Shown in pieces: positions 1 to 6,308 of a stretch of DNA of 8,782 nucleotides; the first letter of the stretch is position 1, and each line of letters begins with the position of its first letter. The translations under genes and the position numbers were made by a program. The stretch comes from Holosporales bacterium (GTDB taxonomy: Bacteria > Pseudomonadota > Alphaproteobacteria > RUG11792), in NCBI GenBank assembly GCA_031281515.1, contig JAITFF010000024.1, forward strand, positions 1 to 8,782, in the 5' to 3' direction. The notes beneath the pieces were generated by a model. It searched no databases. It was not told the origin of the DNA and saw nothing but the letters and a program-made list of their open reading frames with translations.

Positions 1-449
1 ATTTCGATCATGCACCAGCCATACCCCCTCTTAGTATTTTCCGTCGCTCCGCAGCAGAATACGTTGTAAAGTGGATCCCTATTTTGAAAGTAGTCTGGTG
101 TTACCAGCGTAGAGTCACCCTAAGAAACCTTCAGTTGGATTTGCCGCTCTCAATAATCTTACAAAAAACAACGTTCTTATGTGAAACTGAGGTTAACTTT
201 AGAGATGAAATTATGGAATAGATCTGCTGCGAAAGGTTTGTAATGCCAATATTCGGAGATTTTGCTCTCAGCTAACCCCCCTCTCAAAATTTCTTCCCAT
301 TTTAAGCCTCGTACAGCGCGATTTAGGGGTGTCCGAATACTAAACCACAAAATGTGGAAGCGAGGTTGAAGGAACTTTTGCATGTATGAGCAAGATAAAT
401 TATACTGCCGGCTATCATAAAAGAATTACGAAAGCCTGAGGCGTGACTG
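1..449. other. Stretch without a convincing gene
   Basis: No open frame here has a start, a ribosome binding site and recognisable content. On the plus strand a frame is open from the left edge (base 3) to a TAG at 219-221, about 72 codons. It could be the C-terminal end of a gene that begins outside the window, but its residues match nothing I know and such a length can occur by chance. Short minus-strand frames lack ribosome binding sites and one runs into the following HD gene. A small perfect hairpin, CTGGT-gtt-ACCAG, lies at 95-107 without a T tract. The right end carries the likely promoter of the HD gene. I saw no RNA gene, although a small RNA cannot be excluded. Confidence 0.5.
378..406 (+). 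promoter_or_regulatory. Putative sigma70-type promoter of the HD hydrolase gene
   Basis: A TATACT hexamer (401-406, five of six consensus bases) is preceded at 17 bp by TTGCAT (378-383, which keeps only the TTG). Transcription would begin near 413 and leave a leader of roughly 35-40 nt before the ATG at 450. A second -10-like hexamer, TATCAT, lies at 413-418. This is assigned from pattern and position only. Confidence 0.4.
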
Positions 450-1535
450 ATGAGGAGATTATTCGCTAGAAAAATTACGTATTTTGGTGCGATAATGTTA
501 AGTATTTGCGCCTTTTGGACCATTAAAAATTGCATCAAGGACCCGAGCCTAATTTGGGTAGTTGATCCAGAGGATGATGTCGTCCTGAAAGAAATAATTA
601 ATTCAGATGTTATTCAACGTTTAAAAAAAATAGATCAATCTGGTCCTCCACGGTATTTTGGTCCCAAACTTCCGGCCTTTTCGCGATACGACCATTCACT
701 CGGAGTGTTAGCTATCCTTCAGAAGGCTGGAGCTTCAAAGTTCGAGCAGATTAGTGGTCTCCTACACGACTCTTCTCACACGGTCTTCTCTCACCTCGGA
801 GACTACCTGTTCGCGAAAAAAAAGATCACAAAATATACTGAAAAGAGTTATCAGGATTCCACCCATCTTACCTATCTCCAAACCAAAGCCGGATCTCTCC
901 TGAAAAAACTGAACATAAAGGTTGAGGACATTGATCCGAACAATGAAAAATTTACAATGCTGGAGCAGTCGCTGCCGGATATGTGTGCCGATCGTATTCA
1001 ATACAACATACATACGGGACTTTTGTTCGGGATCATCTCTCATAGGGAGGCGCGTGATGTGGTTGCCGATTTACAGTTCAATGACGGGAAATGGTTCTTC
1101 ACAAACCCTGTTCTCGCCAAGAAGTTTGCTACCCTATCTGTACGGTTTACACAGGAATTTTGGGGAGCGAAATGGAATGTAATGATGAATATTCATATGA
1201 AAAATGCCGTCAAAAGAGCCATAAAACTGGGCTTGATCACGGGAAAAGATATTTTTTCTACGGACGATATAGTTTTGGATAAATTAAGTAGTAGTGACGA
1301 CGAAATTATTAAGCTTAACCTACGACGTTGCGATAAGCACGAAGAAGAAGTCGATGATCCATCGTTCGTAACGGAACAGTTCTACCCAAAATTTCGGGGA
1401 ATTGACCCGTTGGTGCAGACCGAAAGTGGATTAGTTAGGCTGACAGAAATCGACGCGGATTTTAAGGCATATTATGAGAGGGTGAAAGGATGGTGCGCCA
1501 AGGGGTATTCCTTACGGGTGGATCCAAACTCCTAA
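450..1535 (+). CDS. HD-superfamily phosphohydrolase with N-terminal hydrophobic segment
   Basis: A 361-residue protein of the HD metal-dependent phosphohydrolase superfamily, related to the dNTPase/SAMHD1-like group (COG1078). Visible core motifs are SRYDHSLGV (His82), GLLHDSSHTVFSH (His106-Asp107, His110, His115) and PDMCADRIQY (Asp181), giving the usual H...HD...D metal ligands. The family's typical opening can be read at about 29-64 (KDP, then QRLKKIDQSG). The C-terminal stretch around 317-340 (GIDPLV, then LVRLTEIDADFK) resembles the conserved end of a widespread uncharacterised HD family. The substrate cannot be read from sequence; a nucleotide is the likeliest. Oddly, residues 2-8 are basic and about 10-25 are hydrophobic, ahead of the catalytic core, suggesting a membrane anchor or export signal; no lipobox or clear cleavage site is seen. 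The start is supported by GAGG at 438-441, 8 nt upstream. Convergent with mlaA. Confidence 0.85.
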   Translation: MRRLFARKITYFGAIMLSICAFWTIKNCIKDPSLIWVVDPEDDVVLKEIINSDVIQRLKKIDQSGPPRYFGPKLPAFSRYDHSLGVLAILQKAGASKFEQISGLLHDSSHTVFSHLGDYLFAKKKITKYTEKSYQDSTHLTYLQTKAGSLLKKLNIKVEDIDPNNEKFTMLEQSLPDMCADRIQYNIHTGLLFGIISHREARDVVADLQFNDGKWFFTNPVLAKKFATLSVRFTQEFWGAKWNVMMNIHMKNAVKRAIKLGLITGKDIFSTDDIVLDKLSSSDDEIIKLNLRRCDKHEEEVDDPSFVTEQFYPKFRGIDPLVQTESGLVRLTEIDADFKAYYERVKGWCAKGYSLRVDPNS

Positions 1536-1585
1536 GCGTCCGTGGTTAAGCAAGAATCATCGGAGTATGCCGTCTGATACAAAAA

Positions 1586-2323
1586 TCATTTCTCAGTGGT
1601 CATTACTACTCTTCGGGTTGCAACATACGGGTCATCGGAAGCCTTCTCTAGTTCATCAAGAATACGTAGGACACTTGATCTCTTTGCCAGCAAATCGGCT
1701 CCGTAAATTACGTAGTACAACTTGTTCCTGGTATTCCTTCTGTATCTCATCAGGGAGACCATAGCAATAGGATCGATTTGTGTATGGAAGGCTTTCCCAA
1801 TAGCTCCCCTAAAACTGGTGGGCCCGAAAACTGGGAGAACTATATAGGGGCCTGGACCAGCTCCCCATTTTTTCAGGGTATCGCCGAGGGAAGTATTCCG
1901 GGATCCTAGGCCAATTCTAGAAGCAACATCAACCATACCGAAAAAACCAAAAAGGGTATTAACAATAAATCCAAAAAATGTTTTGACAACGTGCTCAGAA
2001 TCTCTTTGTAGCATAAAATTTATGACCCTGACTGGTGCGAAGAAATTGAATGTAAAATTTTCGATACCAGTTCTCACGACGCCTGGCAAAATAGATCTAT
2101 AAACGAGGGCAACTGGTTTGATGAAAACTTTATCAAGGGCATTGTTAATCTTGAACATCAGGCGGTTATACGGTTCGAGAGGATCATAGATCCAATCCAA
2201 TTCATCTTCCTCGAGAAGCGATCCTTCCAATTCTTCTTCTAATTCATCCGCAATCCCCACCTGTCCCTGGCAGAAGCATACCAACACCACAAAAATTGCA
2301 ATCCTCAAAGTTGCCCTGTTCAC
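1586..2323 (-). CDS. mlaA: MlaA (VacJ) family outer-membrane phospholipid transport protein
   Basis: MlaA is the outer-membrane part of the Mla system, which removes mislocalised phospholipids from the outer leaflet and hands them to periplasmic carriers. The 245-residue protein shows the family hallmarks in order: DPLEPYNR at 47-54, the NTLFGFFGMVDVA helix at 122-134, the GDTLKKWG...GPYIVLPVFGP region at 147-168 and SDDPYVATR at 229-237. An N-terminal signal peptide is evident (hydrophobic about 8-18), but the cysteines at 16 and 18 do not sit in a good lipobox, so lipidation as in E. coli is doubtful. An acidic linker (about 26-44) joins the signal to the domain. The start is GTG without a clear Shine-Dalgarno, and an in-frame TAA lies two codons upstream. 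A TTG at codon 6, preceded by AGGG, is an alternative. No other mla genes lie in the window. Confidence 0.9.
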   Translation of the reverse strand: MNRATLRIAIFVVLVCFCQGQVGIADELEEELEGSLLEEDELDWIYDPLEPYNRLMFKINNALDKVFIKPVALVYRSILPGVVRTGIENFTFNFFAPVRVINFMLQRDSEHVVKTFFGFIVNTLFGFFGMVDVASRIGLGSRNTSLGDTLKKWGAGPGPYIVLPVFGPTSFRGAIGKAFHTQIDPIAMVSLMRYRRNTRNKLYYVIYGADLLAKRSSVLRILDELEKASDDPYVATRRVVMTTEK

Positions 2324-2349
2324 TTTTTACAAAAAATCATGGACGCCAT

Positions 2350-2378
2350 AGTACAACAGATCACGTGGCCACGATCAA
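2350..2378 (-). promoter_or_regulatory. Putative mlaA promoter with palindrome in the spacer
   Basis: Read on the minus strand, TTGATC (2378-2373) and TGTACT (2355-2350) are separated by 17 nt, a plausible but weak -35/-10 pair for mlaA. The perfect 10-bp palindrome CGTGGCCACG (2364-2373) lies in the spacer and overlaps the last base of the -35 hexamer, where a repressor or activator dimer could act. Pattern evidence only. Confidence 0.3.
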
Positions 2379-2451
2379 CATGAATTTGCGTCAAAATAGA
2401 ACTATTGCAATCGTTCCCAGACTTCTGACATCATAACAATTATATTTCGGC

Positions 2452-2484
2452 AATTGATACTTAAGATGATATCTGGTATCAGTT
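2452..2484 (+). promoter_or_regulatory. Long imperfect dyad/hairpin upstream of the unknown exported gene
   Basis: AATTGATAC (2452-2460) pairs with GTATCAGTT (2476-2484) over nine positions, one of them a G-T wobble. An inner AGAT/ATCT pair (2464-2467 with 2471-2474) closes on a GAT loop. There is no following T tract, so it is not a terminator. It lies just ahead of the likely start at 2536 in the divergent mlaA intergenic region, so it may be an operator or a leader hairpin. Confidence 0.35.
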
Positions 2485-2535
2485 CTGCTCGTTCGATTGA
2501 GATTTAATTGCCGATATACTTTGGGGAAGAGTAAA

Positions 2536-3030
2536 TTGATCAGGTTAATCAAGTTAATTTGCCTACAATCTGGATTATGTTTGTTGTGTGCTTCCTGCTG
2601 GGCCTCAGACGACGAAGGCCGATTCTATATTGATCAAAATCTGGCGAAAAAAATCATTGATGAGGCCAAAATCATTTACCTCGATGAGGTCCTTTTAAAA
2701 AATATAGTGTACGATATTATCGCATCGGAAGCTATAACAAGCCGATCACCAAGATTTGATGGAGTTTCCCAGTGGATCATCAGGTTAGTGGATAATCCAT
2801 ATCCAGGCGGAGGATCAGGAAATCCCCCAGGGCCAGATGAGTTAGTTCCCTTTTTGTGTATTCTCTGGGAAGGGTTATTTGTTAGGGATGAATTTGTCCA
2901 AATCCAAGCTCAGATTTATGCAGTATTCCTAGTTATCCGAGAAAAGTTACCCACAATGGATTCAAAAATTAACGACCTGCTTAGTAGGTTTAGGGGAATC
3001 GAGGAAATGGCAAACTGGAACGGTGATTAG
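2536..3030 (+). CDS. Exported protein of unknown function
   Basis: I do not recognise this protein. I chose the TTG at 2536 because GGGGAAGAG (2523-2531) is a good ribosome binding site about 8 nt upstream (counted from GGGGA) and the product then begins directly with a classic signal peptide: basic MIRLIK, a hydrophobic core to about residue 20, and a plausible signal peptidase I site after Cys-Trp-Ala at 23. The TTG at 2497 would add 13 residues but lacks a ribosome binding site. The mature part (about 141 residues) looks mostly helical, with acidic and aliphatic repeats at 30-66, a Gly/Pro-rich loop at 88-100 (PYPGGGSGNPPGP) and a second helical part at 101-160. It has no transmembrane helix after the signal. 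It is probably periplasmic, surface or secreted. It lies between divergent mlaA and the exported cysteine hydrolase, with its own upstream dyad. No function is proposed. Confidence 0.6.
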   Translation: MIRLIKLICLQSGLCLLCASCWASDDEGRFYIDQNLAKKIIDEAKIIYLDEVLLKNIVYDIIASEAITSRSPRFDGVSQWIIRLVDNPYPGGGSGNPPGPDELVPFLCILWEGLFVRDEFVQIQAQIYAVFLVIREKLPTMDSKINDLLSRFRGIEEMANWNGD

Positions 3031-3032
3031 TC

Positions 3033-3067
3033 AGCTTAGTCCTCAATAAAAATTAATCAACTGAGCT
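3033..3067 (+). terminator. Possible weak terminator hairpin
   Basis: AGCTTAGT (3033-3040) can pair with ACTGAGCT (3060-3067) over eight positions including one wobble, enclosing a 19-nt AT-rich loop, directly after the stop of the unknown exported gene. It is followed by TTAATTTG, which is T-rich but not a clean T run, so termination would be weak. Confidence 0.25.
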
Positions 3068-3113
3068 TTAATTTGTAATTAACTATTTTTCATTACACTT
3101 TACTTAAGCCTAC

Positions 3114-3119
3114 TATAAA
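3114..3119 (+). promoter_or_regulatory. -10-like element before the cysteine hydrolase gene
   Basis: TATAAA (five of six consensus bases) lies 18 nt before the ATG at 3137 in a very AT-rich stretch. No good -35 is seen at the right distance; TTACAC at 3093-3098 has only a 15-bp spacer. If used, the leader would be only about 10 nt, just enough for the AGG at 3125-3127. Confidence 0.35.
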
Positions 3120-3136
3120 ACGATAGGTATAGTGTG

Positions 3137-4111
3137 ATGAAGGAAATAATAAAATGGGCTGCCCTGGCCTGTGGCTTGAGCTTGTTATCTTGCCAGGCCA
3201 GTTCAACGACGGAAGTAGAATTCGCAATTGGGATGGGGGCAATTGATGCTCAATTGGAACAAGGCGGGGGCAGCCTCATAGAGGACTCTCTCCTCCCCTC
3301 ACTCTCGTATACTGATAGCAATACGGTGAGAATCTCTAATGGTAGTGTCCTTAATTTTGCGGCAGGCGATGCCGTCGGAAGTTTCATCAGATTTGCTTCA
3401 TCTGCGAATGATGTTCCAAACCCGCTGTGCATCTCCCATTCCGGATTGGTCGTGAACGATGACCCAAGAGTTGTGTACGAAATTTTGAATGGGTTGCGTT
3501 CCGGCTCCATGATGGGAGACTACCAGCCGCAGCCAGCAGCTCTGGATCTTATGTTGAGAAACCTACGAGCCAGATACAGTAATCTTTTGGGCTTCCCAGG
3601 AAGTGTGGATGCTGCTAGCTTAGCTGTCGTTCCATTCTGTTTACAGGCTAATGGAACACCGACCCAGGTTCTTACCGGGATTACACCACACGTCCAGATT
3701 GAGGACCTTTACTCTGCCGTAGAAATATATAACGGAAATGTTTTCGTCAGACCGCTCTGCAAACCCGTACCATTAGAGTCTACGAGGGCCTTCTTGAAAG
3801 CGCATATCGGGCGCCCATATGAAGGATTTCTGACCTTCGCGGATTTATTGCGAGCTCCAATGGCTGCCAATAAAACCGAAGACATCAAGAGATTGTTTTG
3901 CAGTGAGCTGGTTGCTCTATTTTACAGGACGTACTGTGGACTCTCGATCAGCAACGTGAGCAACGTTATTCCGGAAAGTTTTGGATCCGGAGCCGGAGAA
4001 TATGATCTCTTGCGGTCGATTGCTTCCAGGGAAATACCTTTGAAGCTGCGCCATAATTTCTCTACGCCTGATCCCGATGGATATTGCTGCAGAGGATGCC
4101 TCCTGTTTTAA
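3137..4111 (+). CDS. Exported permuted-papain cysteine hydrolase (YiiX/NlpC-P60-like) with CaaX-like tail
   Basis: A 324-residue exported protein. The N-terminus is a signal peptide (KEIIK, hydrophobic 7-17, then LLSCQA); Cys19 could be a lipobox cysteine or cleavage could follow Ala21. The rest matches the circularly permuted papain fold of YiiX-type (Peptidase_C92-like) proteins: AAGD at 75-78, catalytic His101 in ISHSGLVV, VYEILNG at 113-119 with Glu115, VFVRPL at 202-207, GRPYEG at 225-230, and catalytic Cys255 in FCSELV. Members cleave or transfer amide or ester bonds on peptides or lipids; the substrate here is unknown. An insert of about 65 residues (120-184) separates the halves. The protein ends CCRGCLLF, formally a CaaX box (C321-L-L-F) with two further cysteines at 317-318. 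ATG 3137 fits AGG at 3125-3127 better than the adjacent GTG at 3134. Confidence 0.8.
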   Translation: MKEIIKWAALACGLSLLSCQASSTTEVEFAIGMGAIDAQLEQGGGSLIEDSLLPSLSYTDSNTVRISNGSVLNFAAGDAVGSFIRFASSANDVPNPLCISHSGLVVNDDPRVVYEILNGLRSGSMMGDYQPQPAALDLMLRNLRARYSNLLGFPGSVDAASLAVVPFCLQANGTPTQVLTGITPHVQIEDLYSAVEIYNGNVFVRPLCKPVPLESTRAFLKAHIGRPYEGFLTFADLLRAPMAANKTEDIKRLFCSELVALFYRTYCGLSISNVSNVIPESFGSGAGEYDLLRSIASREIPLKLRHNFSTPDPDGYCCRGCLLF

Positions 4112-4164
4112 TCTCCTTTCTGCTCTGAAACACTTTCTAAAGTTAGCTTCCTGAGGCCAATCTG

Positions 4165-4177
4165 TCGTATCATACGA
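4165..4177. promoter_or_regulatory. Palindrome over a -10-like element upstream of hisS
   Basis: TCGTATcATACGA is a perfect six-plus-six palindrome around one base, 45 nt before the hisS start. It contains TATCAT (4168-4173), a five-of-six match to a sigma70 -10. No convincing -35 accompanies it. It could be a hisS promoter with an overlapping operator, or chance. Confidence 0.25.
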
Positions 4178-4222
4178 TGGTTCGGTAACGGAATTTTTGT
4201 TGAGTTGGCAGGGTTAGGAAGT

Positions 4223-5497
4223 ATGTTCAGGTCGGTTCGTGGAATGAAAGATCTTTACGGTCGCGAATCCGATAAATTTGACTTTATACTCAGTAAATTC
4301 AAGTCGGTTGGTGAAAGATACGGATTCGGAATGATCTATACTCCAATTTTGGAGTATACTGATGTTTTTCTCAGATCTATTGGTGATGAGACGGATGTCG
4401 TTTCAAAGGAGATGTATACGTTCCTGGATAAGGGAGAAGAGTCGGTTACACTACGTCCAGAAGGAACGGCAGGAGTCATCAGGGCCGTCGTCTGCGAGCA
4501 TATGGATCAGTGTCTCCCAGTTAAGCTGATGTATTGTGGAGAAATGTTTAGGTATGATCGCCCTCAAAAGGGACGATTCCGGCAGTTCAGGCAGTTCGGC
4601 CTCGAATACATCGGAGATAAAAGCCCGCATACCGACGCGATTACAATTGCCATAGCCGCGGACTGTATTCGATCAATCGGGTTTTTTGATTTTAAAATTT
4701 CGCTCAATTCCTTGGGAGATGATGAAACTCGAGAAAACTATACGAAGGCTATTGTGAAGTATTTTTCACGTCATGAGGATAGATTATCCGACGAATCCAA
4801 ATCCAGACTAAGAAAAAATCCATTAAGGATTTTGGATTCCAAAGATAAACAGGATATTGAAATTTGCTCTATGGCACCAATTTTGATGGACTATCTCAGC
4901 AAGGAATCACGGACGTACTTTAATAGGGTGTGTTCTTTGTTGGGAGATTATGAAATAAATTATGAGATCGATAACTTTTTGGTAAGAGGATTGGATTATT
5001 ATAGCCACACAGCCTTTGAGATACACCCTACGGCCGGTTCGTATAGGGAAGCCCTGGGCGGAGGGGGTAGATACGACAAATTGCTGTCTATTTTCGGTGG
5101 ACAGGAAGCTTCTGGAATAGGTTTTGCCATAGGAATCGAGAGATTAATGTTCCTGATGGATGAATTTTTTACTCAACAGAAAAAGAGGAAAGTCGCGGTA
5201 GTACCGGTATCTGAAGCGGAAACCTCTACCGCATTTGCAATTTTCAGGGATTTACAGAATTGCCAGATAGCTTCTGAATTTATCCATCTTGGTAACCTCG
5301 GTAAGAAGATGAAGATCGCTGACAGGCTGGGATGCGATATCGCGATAATAATAGGGGAAAACGAAATTCAATCCAAAACTGTGACATTAAAATTCATGAA
5401 TAACAGAGAAGCTGAAAATAAAAACAAGACCGTCCGAGGCGCCGATCTGATCCAATTCTTAAGAACTACACTGGATAATCAGCCTGCTTGCACATAA
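4223..5497 (+). CDS. hisS: Histidyl-tRNA synthetase
   Basis: A class II aminoacyl-tRNA synthetase that activates histidine with ATP and charges tRNA-His in the cytosol. At 424 residues it has the usual length. Domains in order: the N-terminal VRGMKDL opening (5-11), motif 1 region at about 40-60, the TLRPEGTAG histidine/ATP-site segment at 77-84, motif 2 at 105-130 (CGEMFRYDRPQKGRFRQF), the histidine-specific LVRGLDYYS at 253-261, motif 3 with GGGGRYDKL (279-287) and GIGFAIGIERL (298-308), and an anticodon-binding domain from about 322. Motif 2 is the standard bacterial form; many free-living alphaproteobacteria carry a divergent type, so this fits Rickettsiales better. ATG 4223 was chosen because CAGGG (4209-4213) lies 9 nt upstream; an in-frame TTG at 4205 would add six atypical residues. 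It is probably transcribed separately from the next gene, which has its own promoter. Confidence 0.97.
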   Translation: MFRSVRGMKDLYGRESDKFDFILSKFKSVGERYGFGMIYTPILEYTDVFLRSIGDETDVVSKEMYTFLDKGEESVTLRPEGTAGVIRAVVCEHMDQCLPVKLMYCGEMFRYDRPQKGRFRQFRQFGLEYIGDKSPHTDAITIAIAADCIRSIGFFDFKISLNSLGDDETRENYTKAIVKYFSRHEDRLSDESKSRLRKNPLRILDSKDKQDIEICSMAPILMDYLSKESRTYFNRVCSLLGDYEINYEIDNFLVRGLDYYSHTAFEIHPTAGSYREALGGGGRYDKLLSIFGGQEASGIGFAIGIERLMFLMDEFFTQQKKRKVAVVPVSEAETSTAFAIFRDLQNCQIASEFIHLGNLGKKMKIADRLGCDIAIIIGENEIQSKTVTLKFMNNREAENKNKTVRGADLIQFLRTTLDNQPACT

Positions 5498-5542
5498 CTG
5501 TCTGCCAAATCAAGGTCTGTCTTTGCAATCCCATCTGTTTTT

Positions 5543-5572
5543 TTCGGATATCTGAACGGTTTATGCTATAAT
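5543..5572 (+). promoter_or_regulatory. Extended -10 promoter of the BI-1/rubrerythrin/thiN/ftsW operon
   Basis: A perfect TATAAT (5567-5572) is preceded by TG at 5564-5565, making an extended -10 element. The -35 region is poor: TTCGGA at 5543-5548, 18-bp spacer, is the best candidate, as expected when an extended -10 compensates. Transcription would start near 5579, about 27 nt before the ATG at 5606. This is the best promoter in the window. Confidence 0.7.
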
Positions 5573-5596
5573 ACCTCCAGTTCGTTTTACGTATGC

Positions 5597-5603
5597 GGAG
5601 GAG
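5597..5603 (+). promoter_or_regulatory. Strong ribosome binding site
   Basis: GGAGGAG lies a few bases ahead of the ATG at 5606 and is the closest match to the anti-Shine-Dalgarno in the window. With the perfect -10 upstream it suggests that the first gene of the operon is well expressed. Confidence 0.75.
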
Positions 5604-5605
5604 TT

Positions 5606-6292
5606 ATGGGTTTTACATCTGGGCCAATTCAGGTCAACGAGGGCCTGAGAAAGTATATGCTGTCTGTTTTTAATAAGATGTTTATGGCGCTGTGCCTGAC
5701 GGGTGGTGTTTCGTTTGTATGTGGATCAAATCCAGAGGTAGTTGCGGCAATGCAGGGTGGACTCTCCACTTTGCTGTTCGTCGTGACCTTAGGCATAGTA
5801 TTTTACCTTTCATCGAGAATCGGTAAGATATCTCCCGACACGGCGCAGGCTCTGTTTTGGGTGTATGCTGCCCTCGTTGGAGCATCCATTTCGCCGATCA
5901 TAGCGAGGTACACAGGAGAGAGCATCGCGAACGCCTTTTTCACGTCGGCGGCCTTCTTCGGCGGTCTTAGTCTATACGGCTACACCACATCTAAGGATCT
6001 AACCGGGATCGGATCATTTATGCTCACTGGTCTGATAGTCGTGATCCTGTCGTCATTCATCAATGTTTTCTTCCTGCACAATTCGTTGTTGGAGACTGGA
6101 TTGTCCGTTCTGAGTGTCATCATTTTTAGTGGCCTTACAATGTATGACATACAGAAAATAAAGCATTACTACAGTGAAACTCAGGGAGATGAGGTTGTTG
6201 CCAAATGCTCTATCATTGGTGCTCTGGCCCTCTATTTGGATTTCCTGAATCTTTTCCTGGCCTTGCTACGGATCGTCGGGAATAGAAAGTAA
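5606..6292 (+). CDS. Bax inhibitor-1 (BI-1/YccA-YbhL) family membrane protein
   Basis: A 228-residue integral inner-membrane protein of the TMBIM/BI-1 family, whose studied members act as pH-gated calcium leak channels or modulators of membrane proteases. After a short polar N-terminus (about 1-20) there are seven hydrophobic segments. Family signatures are YGYTTSKDLTGIG at 124-136, FSGLTMYDIQKIK at 174-186, and a final LYLDFLNLFLALLRIVG at 209-225. Asp181 and Asp212 in the last two motifs match the conserved aspartate pair that forms the pH sensor in characterised bacterial members such as BsYetJ. The start is fixed by GGAGGAG at 5597-5603. First gene of an apparent four-gene operon; rubrerythrin follows after 16 nt. 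The exact role in this organism cannot be inferred. Confidence 0.95.
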   Translation: MGFTSGPIQVNEGLRKYMLSVFNKMFMALCLTGGVSFVCGSNPEVVAAMQGGLSTLLFVVTLGIVFYLSSRIGKISPDTAQALFWVYAALVGASISPIIARYTGESIANAFFTSAAFFGGLSLYGYTTSKDLTGIGSFMLTGLIVVILSSFINVFFLHNSLLETGLSVLSVIIFSGLTMYDIQKIKHYYSETQGDEVVAKCSIIGALALYLDFLNLFLALLRIVGNRK

Positions 6293-6308
6293 TACTAGAT
6301 GTCATCGT

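Noticed and set aside
3..221. Plus-strand frame open from the left edge, possible C-terminus of an upstream gene
   Set aside because: About 72 open codons can arise by chance over six frames and the residues match no family I know, so it is only described within the intergenic entry.
177..538. Two minus-strand open frames of about 70 codons near the left end
   Set aside because: They overlap each other and one enters the HD gene; neither has a ribosome binding site or recognisable motif.
1556..1578. Hairpin ATCA-CGG / CCG-TGAT between the convergent HD and mlaA genes
   Set aside because: Only four plus three pairs with bulges and no T tract on either strand, so it cannot be supported as a bidirectional terminator.
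2320..2340. Six-codon minus-strand ATG frame overlapping the mlaA GTG start, a possible leader peptide
   Set aside because: It has no ribosome binding site and is too short to distinguish from chance.
5511..5544. Hairpin CAAGG-TCTGT-CTTTG followed by a run of seven T after hisS
   Set aside because: The five-pair stem includes a wobble and is separated from the T run by about 12 nt, so it does not fit a standard intrinsic terminator.
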